Assembly: GCF_027364955.1 (NCBI RefSeq)
Contig: NZ_DAHXOI010000003.1
Location: 1 to 64,000, forward strand
DNA from: Ferrimicrobium sp.
GTDB lineage: Bacteria; Actinomycetota; Acidimicrobiia; Acidimicrobiales; Acidimicrobiaceae
DNA: 64,000 nucleotides
Direction of reading: 5' to 3'
The translations under genes and the position numbers were made by a program. Below are positions 36,198-44,727 of this stretch, in pieces. Numbering within the stretch: the first letter of the stretch is position 1; every line of letters starts with the position of its first letter. A model generated the notes under the pieces. It was not told the origin of the DNA, ran no database searches, and saw nothing but the letters and a program-made list of their open reading frames with translations.

Positions 36198-36376
36198 TAC
36201 AAAGGGTTGCACCTGGCTATGAGCGGAGAACCTCTGGTATCGCTAACCCGACGGTACCGGCACCTCTGCACCTGCCTGACGGGAGCGACGAACGTTTGTG
36301 ATCAACTGCTGGTTACATCGGCATACCGTCGTGGTCACGAGGTCGCAGCGATCGTTCGGTCTTGGCCTGAGCCCCT

Positions 36377-37309
36377 CTACTGACTACTCGCAAGAAAGTC
36401 ACGCCACGCTCGTCCTAGACCCTCACCTAGATTCACATCGGCCTTGAGTCCAGCGGTATGCGCACGCTCCAGCGATACTCGCACGCCCGGCATCTCGCCC
36501 GTTTTTGCCGGCACACGATCGGGGTGCAACTCTTTTCCTACCACTTGGCCGACGAGTGAGACGAGTTCATTGACCGAGACACTCTCCCCTGATCCGAAGG
36601 AGACCGGCCCAGCGAATGCACTATCGGCTAACGACAAGAAGGCTCGCACCACGTCTTCAACATAGACAAAGTCTCGAAACTGTGTGCCATCGCCATAGAC
36701 AGCAAAATCTCCCTTACCCTGGGCGTAACGGAAGAGTCGAGGAACGATACTATCCTTACGCCACATATCCGGTCCGTAAACGTTCGTCAGCCGCACCGCC
36801 GCAACTCGCACACCGTAGCATTCGCTATAGGCAGAGCCAAGCATCTCATCAGCCGCCTTGCTCGCACCATACGGGGTGAGCGGTGCAAGCGGTGAGAGTT
36901 CGGTGATCAGATCCGTCCCGCCACTCATCCCCACCACCGCATTCGTGGAGGCGAGGATTACCCGCGGCACCCCGTGCAGTCGACAAAACTCGAGCGCATG
37001 ATGGAAGCCAACGAGATTAGAGGCAAACACATCGGCTGGGTCCTTGATCGATTCGAGGACAGAGGTCCTTGCAGCCAAGTGGACCAACGTATCAGCGCCA
37101 TCGGGTAGCGCTCGCGCCAACGCGACCCATGTCGAAGGATCTTCGATCGCTCCACGGACAAAGTGATCGACCCCATCCACACGCGGCTGATTACGATCGA
37201 CGATAGCAACCCGGGAGTTCTCACGCTGCAAAGTCTTCACGAGATGCGTACCGATAAATCCGGAACCCCCAGTGACCACCACGTGACGCCTAGCGCTATT
37301 CTGTTCCAA
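36377..37309 (-). CDS. NAD-dependent epimerase/dehydratase (UDP-sugar epimerase-like)
   Basis: A 310-aa extended short-chain dehydrogenase. VVVTGGSGFIGTHLV binds NAD, TLVHLAARTSV follows strand 4, ILASTNAV carries the Ser/Thr position, YGASKAADE is the catalytic YxxxK and VRLTNVYGPDMW the substrate loop. Length and motifs fit UDP-glucose/GlcNAc 4-epimerases, but the sugar cannot be fixed. I suggest the TTG at 37309 because an AGG lies 7 nt upstream. The frame stays open to a GTG at 37360, where the extra residues look non-homologous. Near a GtrA-type gene on the opposite strand, it may serve surface glycan synthesis. Confidence 0.85.
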   Translation of the reverse strand: MEQNSARRHVVVTGGSGFIGTHLVKTLQRENSRVAIVDRNQPRVDGVDHFVRGAIEDPSTWVALARALPDGADTLVHLAARTSVLESIKDPADVFASNLVGFHHALEFCRLHGVPRVILASTNAVVGMSGGTDLITELSPLAPLTPYGASKAADEMLGSAYSECYGVRVAAVRLTNVYGPDMWRKDSIVPRLFRYAQGKGDFAVYGDGTQFRDFVYVEDVVRAFLSLADSAFAGPVSFGSGESVSVNELVSLVGQVVGKELHPDRVPAKTGEMPGVRVSLERAHTAGLKADVNLGEGLGRAWRDFLASSQ

Positions 37310-37603
37310 CGATACACCTATCCCATTTCTGACGGCACCACAAAAGAAGGCCTGAGGCACAACTTGCCACGATTACTCGCTCCTCGGCGAGTTCCCGGCA
37401 GTCACTCAGACCCAACACTCGCTCAAGACAATCAACTATATATTCGCTAATCAATATATCAATCCTACCCGATCGCGGGCAACGCAAGGACCATGCAATA
37501 GGTCGTCCCTAACCAAATGGTAACATTTGACCAGGGCTTTCGGGTCGCGACCCGTCTACGTTTTGGACGCAACGGGCTCCCAGCGCTGCTATGCTAGGGG
37601 CAA

Positions 37604-38116
37604 GTGGATACCATAGAAATCGTTGCACAGCGGCTCGCTACTCTCGTCATCAGCGAGGAACAATACCATAGGATCCGGGCTCTTTGGTCTCGTTTTTGGC
37701 GATATGCGACTGGCTCGGTCATTACTGCAGTCTTCTCGCAGCTTGTGCTGTTTTTCGTCTTCTCGGTACTGCGTCTCGAGAACGCTCGTGACTCGGCGAT
37801 CACAGCGACGCTTATTGGGGCGATACCATCGTATTTCATCAACCGTTACTGGGCGTGGGGCAAAAAAAGTCCAACCTCTTTTCGGCGCGAGGTACTGCCC
37901 TATATTCTGATGGCCGTGACGGGCCTCGTATTCTCTACCTGGTTCGTCGACTTTTCTCACTCACATGCCGGCTTCCTGGGGACTTCACGACTGACCACTG
38001 ACATCGTCGTGCAAGGCTCCTATCTTCTCTCCTTTGTGCTCTTATGGTTTGGCAAGTTCACATTCATGCACAAGTGGCTCTTTCGTAGCGCCCCTTTAGC
38101 GGAGTCCACCCCTTAG
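37604..38116 (+). CDS. GtrA-family membrane protein
   Basis: A 170-aa protein with four hydrophobic helices. The first comes after RFWRYATGSVITAVFSQLVL, and the loop IPSYFINRYWAWG contains the typical NR.W of GtrA proteins. The last helix is followed by KFTFMHKWLF. GtrA proteins are thought to move polyprenyl-phosphate-linked sugars across the membrane or to help glycosyltransferases. GTG start with AGGGGC 4-8 nt upstream, and a TATGCT -10-like hexamer close by. The divergent epimerase suggests a shared role in surface polysaccharide. Confidence 0.8.
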   Translation: MDTIEIVAQRLATLVISEEQYHRIRALWSRFWRYATGSVITAVFSQLVLFFVFSVLRLENARDSAITATLIGAIPSYFINRYWAWGKKSPTSFRREVLPYILMAVTGLVFSTWFVDFSHSHAGFLGTSRLTTDIVVQGSYLLSFVLLWFGKFTFMHKWLFRSAPLAESTP

Positions 38117-38303
38117 TCAAACTCCTCGGGTGTCCCGTATGCTAGGACCAGTCAGGGGCGCGCTGTTTTGCGCAACGGGACTCGGTGGAACGCTAACGAG
38201 CGACACGCGGCAACCCGCCTGACATATGCGTTCTCCTCTTGCAGTGATCGTGGTTGATCTCCCTAGTCCTTCTTGAGGCTTCATCGTCTCAACAATTGCG
38301 GTT

Positions 38304-39197
38304 CTACCTCGATTCGGTCGATTCGCGAAGCCGCGCGCCTAGTTTCACCCAGTCCGCATAGGTCCTCCGCAACAGGCGCAGTGGACCCACTGGGCTCATC
38401 ACCTCCTCGCCCCAGTCCAGGTCCAGCGGCAATCCTCCACGCGAAAGTACCGAAGCCGGCTCAACGAAGAGGACAGAATCACCGCAAAGAACCGCGAGGT
38501 CTGCAGCGATAGCGCGCGTTACGGGCGCCCAACCGGTCACCACATACCTTGTCGTATTACCTGCATGAAAAATTGTGGCTGCGCAGTCAAAAATTGCTGC
38601 CGCTAGGAGCACCTGCGTGTCGGTGGTCGCCGACACTCCCACCAACACCCGCTGCCTGGCCGAGACCGCACTCAAACATCCGTCGAGCGGGTGCACCGAG
38701 GCTCCGGCGATCGCAGTCGCTGATCCCAACAGCGATTCCAAGGCCCAAAGAGTAGCACTCCCCCAACCGTGGACCACACCCCTCGCCGGTGTCGCGTCCC
38801 CGTTAGACACACCCACCACCAATGCATCCTCGCCGATGACAACCCCTACATGGTTCGGATACTGGGCTGCAAGCATCGACGCCATGTCCATGGCATAGCC
38901 CTGATTCCCTTCATACCAAAAGTGGTAAAGGTCTGGAGCGGCCAATGTGATGCCGATGACGGGGCTACCTATTTTTGACTGAAGCGTTTGGCCAGGATCG
39001 CGAGTGGGTCCGCCAGGGGATACATCAAGGGCGATAGCCAAAATGGCATCTGGGTGTAGGCCGAAGAACAGCCCCCACTCTTCCGAGCTCGATGGCCGAC
39101 GCAAGGCCAGAGTTGCGTCCCCCAAATGAAGAGGAAGCTGATAAAGGTTATATTTGTCGACGATATAGGGATGCCGAACATGGTTCGCTGATGCCAT
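38304..39197 (-). CDS. Hypothetical protein, possibly cytoplasmic
   Basis: A 297-aa protein without signal peptide or clear membrane helix. It has alternating hydrophobic strands (VGVVIGEDALVVGVSNG, RVLVGVSATTDTQVLLAAAI) and a YHFWYEGNQGYAMDM segment. I do not recognise the family. Codon use is like the neighbouring chromosomal genes, which supports a real gene. The start at ATG 39197 is the first in the frame and lacks a strong ribosome binding site. It borders the IS607-family element. Confidence 0.55.
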   Translation of the reverse strand: MASANHVRHPYIVDKYNLYQLPLHLGDATLALRRPSSSEEWGLFFGLHPDAILAIALDVSPGGPTRDPGQTLQSKIGSPVIGITLAAPDLYHFWYEGNQGYAMDMASMLAAQYPNHVGVVIGEDALVVGVSNGDATPARGVVHGWGSATLWALESLLGSATAIAGASVHPLDGCLSAVSARQRVLVGVSATTDTQVLLAAAIFDCAATIFHAGNTTRYVVTGWAPVTRAIAADLAVLCGDSVLFVEPASVLSRGGLPLDLDWGEEVMSPVGPLRLLRRTYADWVKLGARLRESTESR

Positions 39198-39442
39198 TCG
39201 TATGACTCTAGCCCTGTCGCAGAGTGAACCATCTCTGTGCTCTGGATCCCCCAGATACCGAGTTAGATAGTTTTTCTATTGTTCGCGCATCCGTGTCACC
39301 AAGGCAGTCTCACTCCTTAGGAAGCCGAACGCAGGGTCCACATCAACCTTTCCCGCTGCCCACCGCTGTCACCGGGGAGACTCGCTCCGAAGGACATCAG
39401 GAACGCCAACCGTTGCATCTGAGTGATTAATAGTGAGTCCGC
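39198..39442 (-). other. Right flank of the IS607-family element, possible omega-RNA region
   Basis: This is the DNA just past the TnpB stop on the minus strand. In IS200/IS605 and IS607 elements the end of tnpB and the following 100-250 nt encode the guide (omega) RNA. The stretch contains no gene. A segment reading GACCCTGCGTTCGGCTTCC on the minus strand could be part of such a structured RNA, but the exact right end is not visible. Confidence 0.3.
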
Positions 39443-41047
39443 TCATAATGACGCACCTTTCACAAGGTTCTCGTCTCGGACCTTGATCTCACTTGTCCGA
39501 GAGTTGTTCTTGCCTCTCTGAGTACGGCCAGTATTGCTACTGGTCTTACATCCTCTCTCCAGGTGATAAGTCATCCCATCATCTGAACTGCCGCCTGTAC
39601 CCGATAAGGGCCTGGGAACGGACAGGGCACTGGCCTCAACTAGACCAGGACTGGTGACCGACCAGTCGCGGATATTGAGCGCAGCATTGTCATCTCGATC
39701 CACCTCAACGTGACATACCTCACAAGTGAGTCTCTTGGCGAGCTTTGCGCCTGTGAGTCTGCCCGTACAGTTGTGATGTATTTGCGATGACGGGAAGAAG
39801 CGATCCACAACGACCATCTTAACTCCGGCTCGTTCAGCCTTGTAGGTGAGCGTTGGTCGAAAGCTCCCGAGCCCGGCATCTGATACCGAACGTCGAAAGG
39901 CTCGTCTTCTCATGCTCTGCCTCATGGCGGCGAGATTCAGATCTTCGATCTGTACCTGGCTGTAATGATCCACCAAGTAACGAGTCAGCTGGTGGATGCT
40001 TTCACGACGGATATATACGCACTTACGGTCTAACTTGGCGAGCTTGGCTTTCGCTCGCCTGTATCCGTTTGAACCGGGTATCCGTCGTGAAAGGTTGCGC
40101 CCAACCCTACGGCGCTCTGTGAGCGTCGTGCGCAGTGGTGCTGGGTTGGGAAAGACCTTGATGTTGCCATCGCCATCCGCTATCGTGGCTAACGCTCGCA
40201 GTCCGAGATCGGCACCTACTCGGGCATTTGGCTTTGATGGAGACCGGTTGGAAACGATACTGGTCCTCACTGCGAGTTGACAAGAGACAAACAACCTGCC
40301 CCATCTCTCGGAGAGCGTGCAGTTGAGCAGACGGGCATTGTTCTTGGCTAGGTGGCGCTGTATTCTGCGAGTGTTCTCCCTAGATTGTAGAGCCCCTATG
40401 GTCGGCAACACAATGGTACGACGGTCATCCTCAAGACGCATAGCTCCGGTAGTAAAACGCACCCTGTTTTGGTCTTTTCTCTTTGACTTGAACTTTGGGA
40501 AGCCGACCTTTCTGCCTCGTCGTCTACCGTTCTTGGAGTGAGACCAGCCAGAGAGCGCCTGTACTAGGTCGGCTATACCAGAGGCATAGGCTTCTTTGGA
40601 GTTCTCTCCCCACCAAGGGGCTATTTCGTTCTTCTCGATATTCCATTGTTTGCGTAGTGCCTCGAGCGTCCACGGCGTAGAGAGGTGGTCTTCGTTCTGC
40701 TGTTTGGCCTCCATGTCGGACTTGACCTTGGCTAGCGCCCAGTTGTAGGCGGCCCTTCTGGCGCCGAAGTGGGAGTGTATGAGTGATGCTTTGTGTTGGT
40801 CTTTGGGCCACTCGACCTCAAAGGATGCCCCAGTGACAGTCCAGCCGCTCGGGACTTGTTCACCCGCGTCATCGCAGAGCCGGAATAGCACGCTGACCGA
40901 CTCCACCGCAGCTCGATGCTGTTCGAAGTCGCCTTGCAACTGCACCTTTGGTGTTGGTTTGCCATTTTTGACAACGATCACACCACCGGTGATGTCAGCT
41001 ACCCTCTGAGCCTGTGCCTTGGTTCGCATCGTTACAATCATGAGCAC
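39443..41047 (-). CDS. tnpB: IS607-family TnpB RNA-guided nuclease
   Basis: A 534-aa TnpB, the ancestor-type of Cas12. RuvC residues: Asp in ARVGADLGLRALATI, Glu in VQIEDLNLAAMRQ and Asp in VEVDRDDNAALNIRDW. The OrfB zinc-binding part has an intact second pair (TCEVCHVEVD), but the first pair reads IHHNCTGR, with His where Cys is usual. The central region carries the WSHSKNGRRRGRKVGFPKFK motif. It starts at ATG 41047, overlapping tnpA by 10 bp. The C-terminal 70 residues after the RuvC part are a polar tail that overlaps the region expected to encode the omega RNA. Probably intact. Confidence 0.88.
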   Translation of the reverse strand: MLMIVTMRTKAQAQRVADITGGVIVVKNGKPTPKVQLQGDFEQHRAAVESVSVLFRLCDDAGEQVPSGWTVTGASFEVEWPKDQHKASLIHSHFGARRAAYNWALAKVKSDMEAKQQNEDHLSTPWTLEALRKQWNIEKNEIAPWWGENSKEAYASGIADLVQALSGWSHSKNGRRRGRKVGFPKFKSKRKDQNRVRFTTGAMRLEDDRRTIVLPTIGALQSRENTRRIQRHLAKNNARLLNCTLSERWGRLFVSCQLAVRTSIVSNRSPSKPNARVGADLGLRALATIADGDGNIKVFPNPAPLRTTLTERRRVGRNLSRRIPGSNGYRRAKAKLAKLDRKCVYIRRESIHQLTRYLVDHYSQVQIEDLNLAAMRQSMRRRAFRRSVSDAGLGSFRPTLTYKAERAGVKMVVVDRFFPSSQIHHNCTGRLTGAKLAKRLTCEVCHVEVDRDDNAALNIRDWSVTSPGLVEASALSVPRPLSGTGGSSDDGMTYHLERGCKTSSNTGRTQRGKNNSRTSEIKVRDENLVKGASL

Positions 41048-41604
41048 GCCGCTTCAATAGCTTTTTGTGCTCTGTTGACAGCCGACCTAGGTCCATGTAG
41101 TCGGGCACACAACGATGTGAGTGACTCTGTGACGTCGTTGACAAGATCATCATCTACCTCAGCGGTGTCAACCACGACCAACCTTCTCGATTGCGCATTT
41201 AGCGCAGCTTCTGCGTATTCGGCTCTCAACCGACAGAGGCGGTCTCGGTGCTCAACCAGAATGGTCTCGGCTTCGGGGTCGCTCAAGAGTGACAGAAACT
41301 TGCGTCTATGTCCATTGAGAGCGGAACCGACTTCGGTCACTACGCGCTCTAGCGAATATCGGTGTTCGGCAGCGAAAGCCAGTACTCTTGCCACCTGCCT
41401 ATCTAGATCTGGTTTTTGGTCAGAGGAGGATACTCGCGCGTAGATAACCGACGATCCATGTTTTGGATCTTCCGATTCTAAATCTCCAACCAGCATGAGC
41501 TGGCCAACTTTGGGTGCTGGGACGGGCATCTTCGATGTCCGATACCATCTATATGCTGTTTGAGGGTGTATACCTTGGGACAGCGCCCAATCGGCCGAGT
41601 TCAT
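41038..41604 (-). CDS. tnpA: IS607-type serine recombinase TnpA
   Basis: A 188-aa transposase of the IS607 family. An N-terminal MerR-like helix-turn-helix (WALSQGIHPQTAYRWYRTSKMP) is followed by a small serine-recombinase catalytic domain. VIYARVSSSDQKPDLDRQ carries the nucleophile Ser. LVEHRDRLCRL and EYAEAALNAQSRRLVVVDT are the later conserved parts. The arrangement tnpA-tnpB with overlapping frames is typical. IS607 elements have no terminal inverted repeats and make no target duplication, so the ends were not placed. Confidence 0.88.
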   Translation of the reverse strand: MNSADWALSQGIHPQTAYRWYRTSKMPVPAPKVGQLMLVGDLESEDPKHGSSVIYARVSSSDQKPDLDRQVARVLAFAAEHRYSLERVVTEVGSALNGHRRKFLSLLSDPEAETILVEHRDRLCRLRAEYAEAALNAQSRRLVVVDTAEVDDDLVNDVTESLTSLCARLHGPRSAVNRAQKAIEAACS

Positions 41605-41885
41605 TACTAATCATTATGGTGCGTCGCTACGACAACTGTTGTAACCCCCAGACGTTCGCGGTGATAAGCGCGGCCGAACTGTCGGCCATGGAGAACTCCA
41701 TGAATCTGCTCGGTCATGCACTATACCGCTGCGCAACCGGACCACCAAGTGAATACGAAAAGTGTGGAGCCACCGGGAACACCCAATGCAGCGTGGCTGA
41801 CCCCGCCCCCTACCCTGAGCCACCACGCCTCAAAACACCATGCCACGCTGATCAGCGATGTCGTCGACCGACCTAGATGAATTGC

Positions 41886-43226
41886 TTAGACGAGCGACAA
41901 GCCATTTGCTAAGTCATCGTCGATGACTATGACCTCGAAACCCTTTGCTGCCAACATGGAACCGGCTGCGGAGGCACGATAACCGGCGGCACAGTGAACG
42001 ACCACCGTCGTGTTCGGGTCGATCTCATCAATCCGGTCCAGCACTTCGTAGATCGGGATCTGCTTCGCACCTGGCAGACGGTTCTGCCGATGCTCCGATG
42101 GATTGCGAACATCGAGGAGCTGATGAGGCATGGACCTCGTAGTGGAAAAATACTCTGCAAAATCGATGGCAGGGATTGAGTGTTCACCCACTACCGCACT
42201 GAACTCCTTCGCCTCCACCTGCCCAAGAATGTTCTCGATTCCGATAAAACCTAAGGAGGTAACAGCGGCGAGTGGATCAGATGACCCATCAGTGACCAAG
42301 ATGATCTTGGAGTCACTGGGGATCGTCCATCCGAGGTACGTAGAGAATAGGGTGCCATACTCCATGAGCTGTGCTCCAGTGGGATGGTTGTCGAAATGAT
42401 CACGTCGAGGCCGGATATCGACCGCGATGGCGCCCTCATCACGTAATTTCGCCGCCTCGGCACCCGTAAGCATGCGGGGCGTCTTCGGCCGAAGTGCCGA
42501 TGCGCCGGCAAGATTTGCTGGCCCCATGTGTCGGTAATAGGCGGGATATGGGTCATAGCTCCCAACCAGCATGGCAACAAACTCGTCTTCGGATGGATAC
42601 TGGAAGACGATATTGACGCGCCGCTCCCCACCGACAGTGCCGTCGGAGACCTCCTGGACACAGACGGCTGAGCAGAAGGACCCGAAACCATGGGTAGGCA
42701 TCAACTGTGTCGCACTCGGCAACTCGTCGGCGAGCCGGTGCACGCTCTGGTACTGTGCATGCGTCAGGGGCTCCGTCAACTCTTCTGAGATCAAATCGGT
42801 TCGGCCAACGCTGCCATAGAGCATGGACCCCCCACTCATCACCGCGCCGACAGGATCTTGCGTCGAGGTGATGCGGAAAGAGATATGGGTGGGGGTGTGA
42901 CCAGGGGTATGCAGCACGCTGACCGTCAATGGGCCAAACTCGAAAATATCCCCATCTCGCACAGCCACGCGATCAAAGGCAACTGGGTCATCCGCGTGAA
43001 CAAGATACGGGACCCCCAGTTCACTCGCGAGCGCAAAGCCACCGCTCACGTAGTCGTTGTGCATGTGGGTGTCACCGATTCCTGCGATGATAAGTCCCTT
43101 TTGGGCACAGGAGCTGATGATGCGATCGATATCACGCTGTGGGTCAACGACAAACGCAGTTGTCCCCTCTGAGACCACGTATGACCGATCACCAAGTTCA
43201 GGTGTAGCAACGACAGTAATGTCCAT
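41886..43226 (-). CDS. Metallo-beta-lactamase-fold/rhodanese protein (persulfide dioxygenase-like)
   Basis: A 446-aa protein of the ETHE1/BlhA/CstB-like group, which handles glutathione or other low-molecular-weight persulfides in sulfide detoxification. The N-terminal domain has the metal motif DTHMHNDYVSGG, where Tyr replaces the usual second-site His, then HTPGHTPTHISF and LMPTHGFGSFC. Two rhodanese domains follow. The first (about 250-340) lacks an active Cys (VTDGSSDP); the second has the loop VVHCAAGYRA. The ATG at 43226 follows GAGGGG; the longer frame to 43292 is less likely. A CsoR/CstR-like palindrome overlaps its promoter. Divergent from an MFS exporter. Confidence 0.85.
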   Translation of the reverse strand: MDITVVATPELGDRSYVVSEGTTAFVVDPQRDIDRIISSCAQKGLIIAGIGDTHMHNDYVSGGFALASELGVPYLVHADDPVAFDRVAVRDGDIFEFGPLTVSVLHTPGHTPTHISFRITSTQDPVGAVMSGGSMLYGSVGRTDLISEELTEPLTHAQYQSVHRLADELPSATQLMPTHGFGSFCSAVCVQEVSDGTVGGERRVNIVFQYPSEDEFVAMLVGSYDPYPAYYRHMGPANLAGASALRPKTPRMLTGAEAAKLRDEGAIAVDIRPRRDHFDNHPTGAQLMEYGTLFSTYLGWTIPSDSKIILVTDGSSDPLAAVTSLGFIGIENILGQVEAKEFSAVVGEHSIPAIDFAEYFSTTRSMPHQLLDVRNPSEHRQNRLPGAKQIPIYEVLDRIDEIDPNTTVVVHCAAGYRASAAGSMLAAKGFEVIVIDDDLANGLSLV

Positions 43227-43260
43227 AGGAACGCTTCCCCTCTCAACACACACCCGCATA

Positions 43261-43291
43261 GATACCCTACACGGTATCGTCCATTCTATCA
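43261..43291 (-). promoter_or_regulatory. Extended -10 promoter and CsoR/CstR-type operator of the persulfide gene
   Basis: The palindrome GATACCCTACACGGTATC (43261-43278) has GATACC/GGTATC arms around a CTACAC centre, close to the ATACCCCTACGGGTAT style of CsoR/CstR-family operators. On the minus strand an extended -10 (TGATAGAAT; hexamer at 43283-43288) lies 4 bp upstream of it, so the operator covers the start of transcription. CstR-type repressors sense persulfides and control such genes. The regulator itself is not in the window. Confidence 0.5.
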
Positions 43292-43423
43292 CGATTCGAA
43301 ACTGCGTGCAGTACGTATGAAATCTGATTCACGACATGCTTGGTTCGATACCGAAGGACATGCTCGTTCTTATAGGGATAGTACGAAGATGATACCGCTA
43401 TGCAGACCTAGAATGGTCAGACG

Positions 43424-44695
43424 ATGCCAGATTCCCATGACCACCAGCGCTCCAAGACAGGTGAGATACTACGCGATCCGGTCATCCAGCGACTCACCGT
43501 TGCGCGCAGCTTCGTGTCGATGGCCAACGGAATGCTGCCGGTTGCCTTGAGTTTCACCATTCTTAAGCTCCTCCACTCAGCCACCGACCTTGGCTTGATC
43601 CTTGGTGTGGAGACGCTGACCATGGTCATCGCGATTCTCTTTGCTGGTGTACTCGCCGACCGCGTTCCCCGCAAATCGCTATTGGTGCTCTCAGATATCT
43701 TTTTTGGCCTCAGCATGCTTGCCTCGGGTATCCTCGCGATCTTCTCCGTCCGGCAGCTACCCTACTATCTTCTAGCCGCCGTGCTCATTGGTTTCGCCGA
43801 CGCCCTCTTTGTCCCTGCCTTCGAGGGCTGGGCACAGCAGGTCATCCCGGCCCAACAGCGGCAACAGGCGAGTGCAGTTCGCAGTATCTACCGGAACATC
43901 GGTGCGATTGCTGGTCCCTTCCTCGCCGCGGTCTTGGTAGCAGCGATCTCTGCTCCTTGGGCGTTGGTCGTGGCCGGCATCCTCCCGCTCATCGGTGCTG
44001 CGATCTTTATCAAACTACCCACTGGGGCAAACACGGTCGAGCCCCAGGCTTCATTGCTCAGCGAGCTGCGCAGTGGTTGGGGGGCTTTTCGCTCTCGGAG
44101 CTGGATCTGGTCAGTGGATTTACAGTTCGCTCTCTGGCATGTGGTGATTTGGGCCCCCTTGATGGTCCTTGGTCCGGTGTTGGCAGAGCATTACTACCAC
44201 GGTGCCACCAGTTGGGCGCTGATCTGGGCTGGCATGGGCGTAGGCGGCGTGATCGGTGGACTGGTCGCCTTTCGCTACCATCCACGATTTCCCGTTCGAA
44301 CAGGTACCATCGCCATGGTTGGACTCACGCCAGTGATGGTTCTCCTCGCGCTTCACGCGAATGTTTGGTTGACGAGCGCGGCTGCTGTCCTCGGGGGTGC
44401 TGGCCTCGAACTCTTTGGCGCACTCTGGTCATATAGCTTCCAGACACATGTGCCAGCGGACGTGATCTCGAAGGTCACCAGCTTCGATTTTCTCGCTTCG
44501 GTGGCATTCCTGCCGCTTGGACTCGCTATTGTCGTTCCACTCTCCAGGCTCATCTCCGTTGAGGGTGTATTCCTCCTTGGTGCTGGTTATCTTGTCCTCT
44601 CCGCCGTCCTAGTGCTCTTAGTTCCATCAGTGCGTCGACTAGGGCGTGAACCGTCCGCACCACTATCCGCTGACTACAACGGCCACACCACATAA
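43424..44695 (+). CDS. Major facilitator superfamily transporter
   Basis: A 423-aa transporter with about twelve hydrophobic helices. Loop 2-3 has the MFS motif GVLADRVPRKSLLVLSDI. RQQASAVRSIYRNIGAIAGP in the middle of the N-half is typical of the MdfA/macrolide-efflux (MefA/enterobactin exporter) branch. The substrate is unknown; drug or siderophore export is most often found in this branch. Ends 33 bp before the convergent pilC gene, with a shared terminator between them. Confidence 0.85.
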   Translation: MPDSHDHQRSKTGEILRDPVIQRLTVARSFVSMANGMLPVALSFTILKLLHSATDLGLILGVETLTMVIAILFAGVLADRVPRKSLLVLSDIFFGLSMLASGILAIFSVRQLPYYLLAAVLIGFADALFVPAFEGWAQQVIPAQQRQQASAVRSIYRNIGAIAGPFLAAVLVAAISAPWALVVAGILPLIGAAIFIKLPTGANTVEPQASLLSELRSGWGAFRSRSWIWSVDLQFALWHVVIWAPLMVLGPVLAEHYYHGATSWALIWAGMGVGGVIGGLVAFRYHPRFPVRTGTIAMVGLTPVMVLLALHANVWLTSAAAVLGGAGLELFGALWSYSFQTHVPADVISKVTSFDFLASVAFLPLGLAIVVPLSRLISVEGVFLLGAGYLVLSAVLVLLVPSVRRLGREPSAPLSADYNGHTT

Positions 44696-44717
44696 GGCGC
44701 TTTCGAAAAGACGCCTT
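44694..44717. terminator. Bidirectional terminator between the MFS gene and pilC
   Basis: AAGGCG (44694-44699) pairs with CGCCTT (44712-44717), and the loop contains a further TTTCGAAA self-complementary core. It starts inside the MFS stop codon and sits 10 bp from the convergent pilC stop, a good place for a shared terminator. Confidence 0.6.
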
Positions 44718-44727
44718 CGGACGAGCT

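Noticed and set aside
35934-36212. His-rich 92-aa minus frame
   Set aside because: Its HHRHHTIGITPS repeats are simply the 14-bp tandem array read in another frame.
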